Shown here: positions 23,077 through 31,394 of the stretch, one piece after another | Layout of the letters: the number at the start of each line of letters is the position of its first letter | Numbering within the stretch: the first letter of the stretch is position 1 | Assembly: GCA_016794345.1 (NCBI GenBank) | Contig: JAEUKE010000143.1 | Span: forward strand, 1-32,845 | DNA: 32,845 nucleotides | Reading direction: 5' to 3' | From: Myxococcales bacterium | Lineage (GTDB): Bacteria; Myxococcota_A; Polyangia; Polyangiales; Polyangiaceae | Notes under the pieces: generated by a model | The model's input: only the letters and a program-made list of their open reading frames with translations | The model's database searches: none | What the model was told of the DNA's origin: nothing | Translations under genes and position numbers: made by a program

Positions 23077-25488
23077 TCAGTTGACAGGCACGAAGGGCAG
23101 CGCGACGCCCATCTCCCCGGGGTCGTCGCCGCGGTTCTCGGTGTCGCCGTAGCCGAGCTGGCCCTTGGAGTTATCGCCCCAGCACTTGACACGGGTGAGG
23201 GAGGTCTGGGGGTCGGGCATGAGGGCGCACGCGTGCGCACGGCCAATGACAACCTTCCCGAGGCCGGCGCTGGCGCCGAGGTCGATGGGGGAGAGCGCCT
23301 GCATCTCACCTGGTTGGTCTCCGATGTTCTGGGTGTCGCCACGGCCGAGCTGGCCGGAGGCGTTGTCACCCCAGCACATGAGGACCGACTCCGCCTCCAC
23401 CGGGCCCGGGTGGTACGCGCACATGAAGTCCGCCATTCCACTGCTGGCCACGAAGCTATTGAGAGGTTGGTTCTGAAACAGAATGGTGAAGCCGGTAAGC
23501 GCCGCGACCTCTCCGGGCTGGTCGCCGATCTTCTGCGAGCTGCCAATGCCGAGCTGGCCCGAGCCGTTCTCGCCGAAGCAGAAGTACAGGCCGTTGCTCA
23601 GCACGCACGTATGGGCTCGACCGACGAAGACCCTGCCGCCTGCCGGAACGTTGAGCGGGCTGGGGGCAGCAGTCGCGACCGTCTCGCCTGGGTCGTCGCC
23701 CCAGGTGGCGATGTTCCCGGTGCCCAGTTGGCCGCTCGTGTTCTGCCCCCAGCATCGGGTGACCAGGTTCTGCACGCCGCACGCGTGGTCGCCACCATTT
23801 AGCCATTCCGTGAGAGTCGTGCTGAACATCGGCTGATTGTTGACCGGGATCTCGCCCGGCTCATCGCCGATGTTCGCCGTCGAGCCGTTGCCGAAGACTC
23901 CCGTCGCGCCCGAGCCCCAACAGAACCAGTTGCCCCCGCCGGGCAGGACGCCGCACGTAGCGTTCGTAAAGCCAACCACGCTGCCATTCAACCCGCTGGT
24001 GACGGTGAATGGCAGCGCGCTGCCGACCTCCCCCGGCTCATCTCCGCGATCTTCGGTGTCGCCCAGCCCGAGTTGCCCCTCCGTGTTCTTTCCCCAGCAC
24101 TGGATGCCGAGGAACGGCTTGTAGATGCAGGTATGCAGGGCACCCATGGCGACGGACGGCGACGACGTCGGCAGGTCGATGAAGGGGAGCGCGGCGATCT
24201 CCCCCGGGTCATCGCCGCGATTGTCGAGATCGCCGATGCCAAGGGCGCCGTGCGCGTTGTCGCCCCAGCACTTGAGCCTCATCTCGTCTCCGTTGCCGAT
24301 GAGCACGCAGGTGCGATCGCCGCCGGCGAAGATGTCGAGCACGCTGCGGCAGTCCGTGCAACCGTCCCCCGCGACCGTGTTGCCGTCGTCGCAGACCTCG
24401 CCGAACGACTGCTGGAGGACGCCGTCACCGCAGCCGGGGACCTTGCAGGTGGTGGTGCACGCGTCGAGCTCGTCCAGGTTGCCGTCGTCGCAGTCCTCGC
24501 CCGCTTCGACGACGCCGTTCCCGCAAACGGAGGGCGGGGCGCAGGCGTCACCGAGGCCGTCGGCGTCGGCGTCGGCTTGGTCAGGGTTGGGGACGCGGGG
24601 GCAGTTGTCGTCGTTGTTGACGAGCCCGTCATGGTCCTGGTCGAGGACGCGGTCGATGTCGGGGACGCTGGATGCGGAGCCGATCTGGGCGATGCGGTCG
24701 GCGAGGTTCTCCTTTACGATGGTCGTGTCGAGGGCGAGCTGCGCACCGAGCAAGGGCGGTACGAGCGCGGCGTTGACCGCACCGTCGTCTTCCAGGTCCT
24801 GGGCGATCTGGTTGAGCAGTTGCTGGAGCTGAGCGTCCACAGGCCCGTCGGGACCCCCTGCGGCGTCTGTCGCGGCCTGGATCAGCACGGCGCTGACGGC
24901 GAGGAGGTAAGCGTTGGGATCGGTGTCGCCGCCGAGCATGTTCATGGCGGTTCCGGAGGTAGCTTGCCAGACCCCCGGGAAGCCGATCTGGAGGCTCGCC
25001 TGGAGCTCGAGCTCGGCCTGGGAGACAGCAGCGGAGAGCGCTGCGCCGTCTGCGACGAGCTTTCGAGCTCGGCGCTCCTCGAGGTGCGTGACGACGTTGA
25101 CGAAGATGCTGGTGGAGCCGTCCACGGTCGCCATCGCACGGAGCGTGATCGGCGCGCCTGACAAGCTTCCGCTGAGCTCGTTGAAGTGAAACCCGGAGGC
25201 CTCCAGCTCGACGAGCCCCAGGGGCACGGCGGCGACGCTGAACTCGCCCGCGTCGCTGATGGTCTGGGTGTTGAAGCTCTGGCCGGTCGGGCTCAGGTTG
25301 GCGTCGAGGGGCGACAAGCGGACCGAAGACCCAAGGAGGAGGGGCCCCTTCTCGGCTGCGCCTTGGACGGCGACCTCGGCCGCACCACCGCCTGCGGCAC
25401 CGCCGCCTGCGGCACCAGCGCCAGTCCCACCGTCGTCTCCGCATGCGAGGATACCGACCCCCGTCGCAACCCAGCCCCAGCGTCGCAT
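23077..25488 (-). CDS. RCC1-repeat lipoprotein with Cys-rich myxobacterial repeats
   Basis: An 803-residue, probably surface-exposed lipoprotein. The signal is MRRWGWVATGVGILACGDD, with a lipobox-like LAC, followed by a Gly/Ala spacer. Residues about 35-270 form an unrecognised domain with a carboxypeptidase-like early part (TISDAGEFSVAAVPLGLVEL). A thrombospondin type-3 calcium stretch follows (DQDHDGLVNNDDNCPRVPNP), then two Myxococcus Cys-rich repeats (CGNGVVEAGEDCDDGN; CGDGVLQQSFGEVCDDGN). The C-terminal half has seven RCC1 repeats of the form CWGxNxxGQLGxGDxxxxGDxPGE, enough for one seven-bladed propeller. The ATG at 25488 gives the only good signal peptide. It stands alone and its ligand is unknown. 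Confidence 0.92.
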   Translation of the reverse strand: MRRWGWVATGVGILACGDDGGTGAGAAGGGAAGGGAAEVAVQGAAEKGPLLLGSSVRLSPLDANLSPTGQSFNTQTISDAGEFSVAAVPLGLVELEASGFHFNELSGSLSGAPITLRAMATVDGSTSIFVNVVTHLEERRARKLVADGAALSAAVSQAELELQASLQIGFPGVWQATSGTAMNMLGGDTDPNAYLLAVSAVLIQAATDAAGGPDGPVDAQLQQLLNQIAQDLEDDGAVNAALVPPLLGAQLALDTTIVKENLADRIAQIGSASSVPDIDRVLDQDHDGLVNNDDNCPRVPNPDQADADADGLGDACAPPSVCGNGVVEAGEDCDDGNLDELDACTTTCKVPGCGDGVLQQSFGEVCDDGNTVAGDGCTDCRSVLDIFAGGDRTCVLIGNGDEMRLKCWGDNAHGALGIGDLDNRGDDPGEIAALPFIDLPTSSPSVAMGALHTCIYKPFLGIQCWGKNTEGQLGLGDTEDRGDEPGEVGSALPFTVTSGLNGSVVGFTNATCGVLPGGGNWFCWGSGATGVFGNGSTANIGDEPGEIPVNNQPMFSTTLTEWLNGGDHACGVQNLVTRCWGQNTSGQLGTGNIATWGDDPGETVATAAPSPLNVPAGGRVFVGRAHTCVLSNGLYFCFGENGSGQLGIGSSQKIGDQPGEVAALTGFTILFQNQPLNSFVASSGMADFMCAYHPGPVEAESVLMCWGDNASGQLGRGDTQNIGDQPGEMQALSPIDLGASAGLGKVVIGRAHACALMPDPQTSLTRVKCWGDNSKGQLGYGDTENRGDDPGEMGVALPFVPVN

Positions 25489-25564
25489 CGCACGACCCTG
25501 TCATGCTCGCGGCGGGCTGACAAGGTGGCGCCGGGGCTCTCGTGAGGGGAGCTTTGCCCACACC

Positions 25565-25705
25565 TAGCACCGCGCCCCGTTGATCTTGACGGGCCGCGGT
25601 ACCGAGGACCGAGCACAACGAACCGCCATCAGGAGGCTCCCATCCCCCTCGCCCGCCGTGGGGGTTGGGAGGAACCGATCGAAATCAGTGGGTCCCGGTA
25701 CTAGC
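25565..25705. repeat. Possible 133-bp insertion between TAGC duplications
   Basis: GCTTTGCCCACACCTAGC ends at 25568, and TAGCCGAGCAACTTGTCGA begins at 25702. At 18551-18582 the same two halves are joined through a single TAGC (GCTTTGCCTACACGTAGC, then TGATCAATTTGTCGG). This suggests an insertion of 133 bp with a 4-bp target duplication. No clear terminal inverted repeats or reading frame are seen inside. Confidence 0.4.
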
Positions 25706-25760
25706 CGAGCAACTTGTCGATGACGCGACCGTGGCGATCGCTCTTCGAGCGGCAGGCCGA

Positions 25761-26054
25761 GCGACCGCGGTGGGGCGACGAGAATGAATGAGGCGGGGCG
25801 CGGTCGCATGAAACCGCGAGCGCGGTCGCGATGGGGGTGATTGCGGCAGAGGCGTCCGCGTGATTCCGCGGGGTTAGCAGGGCGCGCCGGAGGAGATGCG
25901 ACCGCGGTGGCGATTCGATGCGACCGCGGTGCCGGGATTCGAAGCAATTGAGGGGGGCGCGGTCGCACGCGGCTCAGGCGTCGTGCGCCGGGGGCGAAGC
26001 GGAGGCGCGAGGCCCAGGGACTGGCGGCGCCAGGCGCGGAAAGCGGCGCCGCCA
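25761..26054. repeat. Repeat of about 295 bp, copy 2 (mate at 22178-22472)
   Basis: The order matches copy 1: a 47-bp palindrome (25761-25807), GATGCGACCGCGGTG units, a second 47-bp element (25920-25966) and a 33-bp hairpin (26022-26054). Here it is followed by the complete leader and 5' end of an Rpn gene, so this copy retains the undeleted arrangement. With the TAGC segment it accounts for the gene-free region 25489-26136. Confidence 0.85.
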
Positions 26055-26136
26055 GCGAGCGGCGTGCGCGAGTTCGCGGATTCAGGCGCGCGGCGGGCCC
26101 GGATGGCGCGGCATCGCGGTTGCCTAGCCGGCACGC

Positions 26137-27056
26137 GTGGCGAAGGCGTCGGTGCTGCACGAAGCTCCGCTGGACATCATGCGGGAGCGTCCCGAGGTGC
26201 TGCTCGAGGTGCTGGCGCTCGCGAAGGTGGATGTCGTCGGTGGCGCGGAGGAGCTGCGCGTCGTGGTGGCGGACTCGGCGCTCGCGGAGGTGACGCCGGT
26301 GCTGCGCACGCCGGACTTCGTCGCGGAGGTGCGGGCGGAGGGCGAGGACAAGCCACGGCTGATTCTGGTGGTGGAGGTTCAGCGCGGCACCGACGTCGAC
26401 AAGCCGTTCACCTCGCCGCTGTGCCTCGCGATGCTCCACGCGCGGCATCGCGTGCCGGTGTTGCTCCTCGTGTGGGTGTTTGATGCGAAGACGGCGCGCT
26501 GGGCTCGAGGGCCGCACGTGCTTGGGCGCGGTCTCGCGTTGTCACCCGTCGTGGTAGGGCCGGCGGACTTGCCGGCGATCACCTCGCCGAGGAGGCAGCC
26601 GGGCAGATCGAGCTCGCGGTGCTCGTGGCCTTGACCCGGCTCGGCGAGGCCGCCGCGCGCGGGACGGATCTTCCCGACGCTGCGGCGCAGGCGGAGGTGC
26701 TGCGCGTCGCCGAGGCGGCGACGCAGCTCGATGACGAGAACAGGAAGCGCAAGGTCGCGTCGCTTCTACATGGGGCGGCAAAGGGCCGGTTTCGCGCTAT
26801 TCTGCAGGAGCTGTTGGAGGCACATCACATGCGGGCGCTGGAGATCATCAGGGAGGAAGGTCGCGAGGAGGGCCGCGAGGAAGGCCGCGCGGAGGGGCGC
26901 GCCAAGACGCTGCTTCGTTTGCTGCGCCTGCGCGGCTTCACGGTCGACGTCGCCGTGAGCGCGCGCATCCTCGAGACGACCGACGTAGCGCAGCTGGACC
27001 GGTGGCTCGATCGCGTGCTGACGGCGAAGTCGGTGGAAGAGGTGCTGGCGGACTGA
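26137..27056 (+). pseudogene. Rpn-like PD-(D/E)XK gene with a frameshift
   Basis: This copy of the 20850-21779 family starts at GTG 26137, with an in-frame TAG shortly upstream. The core is complete (ADSALAEV, then PDFVAEVRAEGEDKPRLILV and VEVQRG). At about 26583-26588 one C is missing relative to the remnant at 22583: ACCTCGCCGAGG against ACCTCCGCCGAGG. The frame therefore ends at 26634 while the rest of the protein (VALTRLGEAAARGTDLPDAA to EEVLAD) continues in the next frame to 27056. It is either a recent pseudogene or a sequencing error. The duplicated C-terminal helix, like that of the intact copy, is rich in EEGREEGR units. Confidence 0.85.
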
Positions 27057-27144
27057 GGGGTGCGCCCGCCACTGGGGGCAGGCCACCGCGACGGTGGCTC
27101 ACGGAATATGCCCGACGCTTGCTACGCTGAGCGCGGGAGGGCTG

Positions 27145-28347
27145 GTGCGCGACGACGATCCGGAGTTTCCGAGCGGGCGATGGTTGTTGCCGGCCGAGCT
27201 CACCGGGGTCGTGTCGGGGATCGCGCTCGGCGCGCCGGAGCTGCCGGTGGTGGGGATGCCTGTGGGGCCGCTCTCGCTGGCTGGATTGGCGATGCGGCTG
27301 GGGCCGGGCGAGCGCTTGGAGGCACGTGGCCAGCACGTGGTGGTGGTGCGCGAGTCGGGGGATGTGTCGTGGCTGCCCGATGTCGAGGGCGGGAGATCGC
27401 TCGCCGCCGAAGCGCGGTGGGTCGCGCGCCATCACCGCGCCTGGCGACCCTGGCGCTCGGGGCTCCAGGTGCCGCCATTGCTGTTGGATCCGACGTCCGG
27501 GCTCGAGCCGGTGGCCGCGGAGGAGCCGCCGAGCGACGCAGGGGAAGCGACGGCAGCAGCGGCGGAGCCAGGCCCACCGGCGGCGATGCGCCCGCCGCCT
27601 CGGTTTGTCGAGCGAGCGCGCGACATCGTCTCGCCGGACCCTGGCGCGAAGGCCGAGCGCGAGAGGCAGGCGCGCGTCGATGTGGTGCTCGGGGATGCCG
27701 AGTCGTTGTCGCGCCGCGGGATGCGCCTCGCGGCGCTCGAGCATCTTCGTGAAGCGCTGGCCGTCGAGGCTCACGCCCGCCTCTTCGATCGCCTGACGGA
27801 TCTCGAGCGCGACCTGTGCCGCGGCTCGAGGGGCACGGTGCGCTGGGCCGCGCGCGAGGTCGAGATCGTGTTCTGCTCCGCGGCCCGAGTCGGGCGCGGA
27901 GAGGTGGAGGTGCAGGTGCAATCACCCTGCGTCAGCCGCGAGCACCTGCTCCTTCGCGCGAGCGCGGACGGCCCCGAGGTCATCGATCTCCGGAGCACAC
28001 ACGGGACGCGTCTCGGCGGCGCGCGGATCGACGGGCCTGTCGCGGTCGACCGACCATTGACCCTGCTCCTGGGCGATAGCGTCTCCCTGCAAATCGCGCC
28101 CTGGGGACGAAGCCATGTGCTCGTCACCCGACCAGACGGCCTGCCTCTCGTCATCACGTGTGGACCGGTCTGGCAGCTCGAAGACATGGCGGTCACCCTC
28201 GCGCCCCATCCCGCCGGCGAGATCTGGCGTCTCGCCGCGCCCCTGCGCGCCCCGGTCGAGATCGGCGGGATGTCCCTGACCACCGTCGAGCTCCGTCGCG
28301 GCGACACGGTGCTTACCCCGCACGGGCGGCTCGATGTGATTGAATGA
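27145..28347 (+). CDS. FHA-domain protein
   Basis: A 400-residue cytosolic protein from GTG 27145, chosen because GGGAGG lies 4 nt upstream; an in-frame GTG at 27094 has no ribosome site. The first 120 residues (SGRWLLPAELTGVVSGIALG) are an unrecognised domain. A Pro/Ala-rich linker and a helical segment (LSRRGMRLAALEHLREALAV) follow. An FHA domain at about 245-310 has the VGRG, SREHLLL and DLRSTHGTRLGG signatures, which bind phosphothreonine peptides. The C-terminal 90 residues are beta-rich and may be a second sandwich. FHA proteins usually report to Ser/Thr kinases or secretion systems; no kinase is in the window. Confidence 0.85.
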   Translation: MRDDDPEFPSGRWLLPAELTGVVSGIALGAPELPVVGMPVGPLSLAGLAMRLGPGERLEARGQHVVVVRESGDVSWLPDVEGGRSLAAEARWVARHHRAWRPWRSGLQVPPLLLDPTSGLEPVAAEEPPSDAGEATAAAAEPGPPAAMRPPPRFVERARDIVSPDPGAKAERERQARVDVVLGDAESLSRRGMRLAALEHLREALAVEAHARLFDRLTDLERDLCRGSRGTVRWAAREVEIVFCSAARVGRGEVEVQVQSPCVSREHLLLRASADGPEVIDLRSTHGTRLGGARIDGPVAVDRPLTLLLGDSVSLQIAPWGRSHVLVTRPDGLPLVITCGPVWQLEDMAVTLAPHPAGEIWRLAAPLRAPVEIGGMSLTTVELRRGDTVLTPHGRLDVIE

Positions 28348-28624
28348 GCGGAGGCGCGGGCGGGGCGGAACCTATTCGACGTCGACGTCCGACGCGGGAG
28401 CCTCGGGCGGATGCCTCCAGTGGCAAAGTAAGGGCCGACGGACGAAGGCGGTACTTCGCCGGCGTGTAGTGATGGGACGGGATACGTCCGAGCCGCGCGG
28501 TGGGGGCGGCGATGGCGCGGGCGCGGGGGGCGGAGCGGAGGGGAGGCGCGCGAGCACGGGGCGCGGCCCGCGCGGCGCGGCCGGGTCGGCGGGATGCCGC
28601 GCGCAGACCGGCCCGCGCTGCCGA

Positions 28625-28829
28625 GCGACCGCGGAGGGGAAGATGACTTTCATTCGGCGCTTCGCGGTCGCATCGCGGCGCCTTTCGGGCGGCGGGCTGC
28701 CGTGCGCGGTGCATGACGGCACTGTAAGTGTGCGAAATTTGGTTGCGTGGTGCCGGGAGTCGATGCGTTTGCGGGGCAGGGTGCGACCGCGCGGGGGGAG
28801 ATGATTGTCATCTGGCGGCTCGCGGTCGC
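28625..28829. repeat. Paired-palindrome module, left of RAYT copy 2
   Basis: 47-bp elements at 28625-28671 (inner GATGACTTTCATT) and 28783-28829 (inner GATGATTGTCATC). GTAAGTGTGCGAAAT lies midway at 28724-28738. Period 158 bp, as at 19131-19335. Confidence 0.85.
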
Positions 28830-28931
28830 GTGCGGGCCGACTCGGGGGGATGCGACGGGCCCTTCGACCGGGCGTGGCGCGGAAGGTGCGTGTTGGGCGA
28901 AGCCCAGCCACCCCGCCGGGCCACCCGAGCA

Positions 28932-28969
28932 CCCGGGGCGACGGCCCGCTCCGCGAGCGCGCGCACACC
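28932..28969 (+). pseudogene. 38-bp fragment of a nuclease-helicase gene
   Basis: It encodes RGDGPLRERAHT, identical to the intact nuclease-helicase (about residue 105) and, by eye, 37 of 38 bases match that gene's coding strand. It abuts the truncated RAYT copy at 28970, marking a recombination joint. Confidence 0.65.
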
Positions 28970-29418
28970 CCGATGCGGAGGCGCGGAAGCGCCGAATGGA
29001 CGCGCGGGAGGAAGTTGGGCGCGACGACGCGGAGGCCCAGGAGGTCCTGTGCGCTGCTCGCCTCGTGGCGGGGATCGAGCGCGATGCCGTGATGCTCCTC
29101 TTGCCGGAGCACGTACCAGAACGCGCGCTCCAGGTGGCCCTGCGATTGAATGAGGACCACGTTTGCGGGCACGAATGGCGAGGGAAGCTGGAGGTGCCAC
29201 CGCAGGCGTTGCTCGACGTAGTTGGCGAAGCGTCCGGCTTCACGTCGCGTGCAGATGAGCAGCGCGTGCGCGTGTGTGTCCGCGAGGCGGAAGGCGAGGA
29301 GACCGCGGCGGCCCTCCTCATGAAGGATGCGTGCCGCTCGTCGGCGCGCCTCCGGTGTGCGGGCCAGCACCTGCGAGCTGAGGAGGCGCATGATGACGTG
29401 GTGGCCGAAGGCGCTCAT
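28970..29418 (-). pseudogene. Truncated RAYT-like gene
   Basis: From ATG 29418 the first 150 residues match the intact copy at 19481-20272 closely (MSAFGHHVIMRLLSSQVLAR to SALPRLRIG), including the HUH motif THAHALL and the candidate Tyr. After RIG, homology stops and the frame reads into the helicase-derived fragment (VCARSRSGPSP). The C-terminal HTH half is absent. The frame stays open to 28372 but only as Arg/Pro-rich noise, so this is a pseudogene or at best a catalytic domain without its HTH. Confidence 0.82.
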
Positions 29419-29566
29419 GCCTTGCTTGTCGACACGAGCGCGCGCGAGTTGCGTGAAAACGGCGGTCACCCGCGCGAGCACCCGCCATTGGGGGCAGCTC
29501 TGCCTGGTCCTCGCAGGGCGGAGGATGGAGGCAAGGTGGCGCCGTCGGTCCCGAGGCCCACTTTGA

Positions 29567-29760
29567 GCGACACCGATCGGGGGGATGAGAATCATCTACG
29601 CCCTCGCGATCGCATCCGGGGTCCCCCTCGGGCTCTCGTCGCGCCGGGCGGCGCTGTAAGTACGCGAAACGTGGTGGCGCTCGCGCTTTGGGCGCGGCCG
29701 AGCGCGCGAAGGAGCGAACGCGAACCGGGGGATGAAAGTCATCCACCGCAACCCGGTCGC
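29567..29760. repeat. Paired-palindrome module, right of RAYT copy 2
   Basis: 47-bp elements at 29567-29613 (inner GATGAGAATCATC) and 29714-29760 (inner GATGAAAGTCATC). GTAAGTACGCGAAAC lies midway at 29656-29670. Period 147 bp. Confidence 0.85.
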
Positions 29761-29850
29761 TGGCGGCGCCAGGCGTCGCAAGTGGCGCCGCCCGGAAGAG
29801 GCCGACCAGGCAGAGGTGCTTCGCGTGGCAGCCGTGGTCTTGGGCGGGGT
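29761..29850 (+). pseudogene. 33-bp hairpin followed by a short Rpn remnant
   Basis: The hairpin at 29761-29793 abuts the preceding 47-bp element. It is followed at once by EEADQAEVLRVAAV, which matches PEEAAQAEVLRVAA in the middle of the intact Rpn gene. The rest of that gene is missing on both sides. Confidence 0.65.
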
Positions 29851-29909
29851 TCGTGCCGGCACCGCGAAGGCACCGAACCCATGGGGCGCCGACCTGGTAA
29901 GGTCCCACG

Positions 29910-30569
29910 ATGGACGCGGTCTCGCTCGTAGAGGAGGGGTGGCTGCCGGCCGTCGTCATCGGCTACAGGCTGCCGGGTGTGGACGGGTACTCGTCGCTGG
30001 ACCCCCTCGCGGACTTCCCGGCGCTGCACGCGCTGGAGACGCCGGTACCCACCTATGTCTTCGAGCACCAGCTCGGGGGGCTGTCTTGTTTGCAGGTGCA
30101 CGTCGCGGGCGTCGCGCTCCGCCTGGAGGACAACCTCGGCGTGATGCTGCCTGGCGCAGAACGGCTGATCGATGCGCTGCGCGAGATGGGCGAGTCGCGA
30201 TGGTCCGGCAGGTTGAGCCGGGAATTCGCGCTGCTGGAGGCGTGGCGCGAGTCTCACGGCGAGGAGATGACGGAGCCGGACCTGCGCGAGATCGAGTCGC
30301 TGCTCCGTCGCTTCGTTCCGGGCTTGCCGAGTTTGCAGCGCGGGTGGGAGGCGCTCCTGGAGTCGGTGCCTGGCCCGTCGCTGCACGCGTTCGCGGGCTG
30401 GCGGGCGGCGCGGCTTGCTCCTGAAGGCGACGTGGTCGTGGTCGCGGAGCGCCTGGCCGAGCAGCTCTACCCGGTGGGAAGGGCCGTCGGGCTGAGCACG
30501 GGGCCGTGGAAGGTCCCGTCGTCCCCACAAGCGCCGCAAGTCTTCGTGCTCTGGGAGAGCTCGGACTGA
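29910..30569 (+). CDS. Hypothetical protein (219 aa)
   Basis: I do not recognise the family. The ATG at 29910 is preceded by GGTAAGG about 6 nt upstream. The protein is acidic and soluble with no signal peptide: an N-terminal WLPAVVIGYRLPGVDGYSSL, a helical middle with many Glu/Arg (RLSREFALLEAWRESHGEEM), and a C-terminal strand-rich part (GDVVVVAERLAEQLYPVGRA). Codon use and length support a real gene. It is the first gene right of the repeat mosaic. The 196 bp between its stop and the carbonic anhydrase show nothing notable. Confidence 0.65.
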   Translation: MDAVSLVEEGWLPAVVIGYRLPGVDGYSSLDPLADFPALHALETPVPTYVFEHQLGGLSCLQVHVAGVALRLEDNLGVMLPGAERLIDALREMGESRWSGRLSREFALLEAWRESHGEEMTEPDLREIESLLRRFVPGLPSLQRGWEALLESVPGPSLHAFAGWRAARLAPEGDVVVVAERLAEQLYPVGRAVGLSTGPWKVPSSPQAPQVFVLWESSD

Positions 30570-30765
30570 CCAAGCACGAGGCCGCGGAGCGCGTGCTGGG
30601 GGCAGAACTCGCGACCGAAGTCGGGACTGGACTCCATCGTCCTGATCGCTGGGGGCTTTCGGGACGAAAGGGGGCGGCTTGGCGCTGGAGAGTTCTCGTC
30701 ACCGGGTTGCACCAGTCCGAATCATCCGCTATGACGGATGCTCATCCGCGGAAAGGGAGATGTCG

Positions 30766-31347
30766 ATGAGCCAGATCCGCGACGAGGTGCTTCGAGCGAA
30801 CCAAGCGTACCAGGCCAGCTTCGGTGACAAGGGCAAGCTGGCGCTGCCGCCGGCGCGCCGCTTCGCCGTGTTGACCTGCATGGATGCCCGGATCGATCCG
30901 GCGAAGCTCGCGGGGTTGAGCGAGGGGGACGCGCACGTGATCCGGAATGCGGGCGGGCGCGCGAGCGACGACGCGCTCCGTTCGCTGGTGATCTCGCACA
31001 AGCTGCTGGGGACCAATGAGTGGTTCGTGATTCACCACACGAACTGCGGGATGGAGCTGTTCACGGACGAGATCATTCGTGGGCTGCTGGGGCAGAGCCT
31101 GGACACGGCCACGCTCGACGCGGGTGGCTGGAAAGACGTGGGCAAAGGGCCGGGCTCGCGCGCGGGGGACTTCATTCCCTGGCTCACGTTCACGAACCTG
31201 GCCGACAGCGTGGTGCAGGATGTGGAGCGAATCCGCACGCATCCGCTCGTCTCGCGGGAGATCCCCATTCACGGCTACATCTACCAGGTGGAGACCGGCG
31301 CATTGGTGGAGGTGCCGAAGGCGACGGAGATCGGCCGCGCGAGCTGA
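30766..31347 (+). CDS. Beta-class carbonic anhydrase
   Basis: 193 residues catalysing reversible CO2 hydration with a zinc ion, in the cytosol. Zinc ligands and active site are visible: C38 in LTCMDARID with the D40/R42 dyad, and H91 and C94 in IHHTNCGM. HVIRNAGGRASDDALRSLVI (58-77) is typical of the short branch resembling mycobacterial Rv1284. The start is taken at ATG 30766, 6 nt after AAGGGAG; the ATG at 30760 overlaps that site. The C-terminus (IHGYIYQVETGALVEV) is complete. It converges on the LysR gene, with 47 nt between stops. Confidence 0.93.
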   Translation: MSQIRDEVLRANQAYQASFGDKGKLALPPARRFAVLTCMDARIDPAKLAGLSEGDAHVIRNAGGRASDDALRSLVISHKLLGTNEWFVIHHTNCGMELFTDEIIRGLLGQSLDTATLDAGGWKDVGKGPGSRAGDFIPWLTFTNLADSVVQDVERIRTHPLVSREIPIHGYIYQVETGALVEVPKATEIGRAS

Positions 31348-31394
31348 GGCGACTGCGAACGCCGCACCCCCGTGCCCGCCCGCGGCCGCCGCCA

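Larger units (their letters stand above)
28428..29793. repeat. Segmental repeat block, copy 2
   Basis: The order of parts is the same as in 18931-20766: the 68-bp block (28428-28495), a paired-palindrome module, a RAYT copy (here truncated), a second module and a 33-bp hairpin. The region downstream of RAYT was replaced, so the copy is shorter. It covers the gene-free stretches 28348-28969 and 29419-29793. Confidence 0.8.

Noticed and set aside
24073..25161. Plus-strand open frame of 362 codons
   Set aside because: It is antisense to the RCC1 lipoprotein, with low-complexity Val/Ala/Glu composition.
28372..28969. Continuation of the RAYT copy 2 frame to 28372
   Set aside because: It is open by GC bias only. 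Homology to the intact RAYT ends at about 28970, and the rest crosses a helicase fragment and palindrome module.
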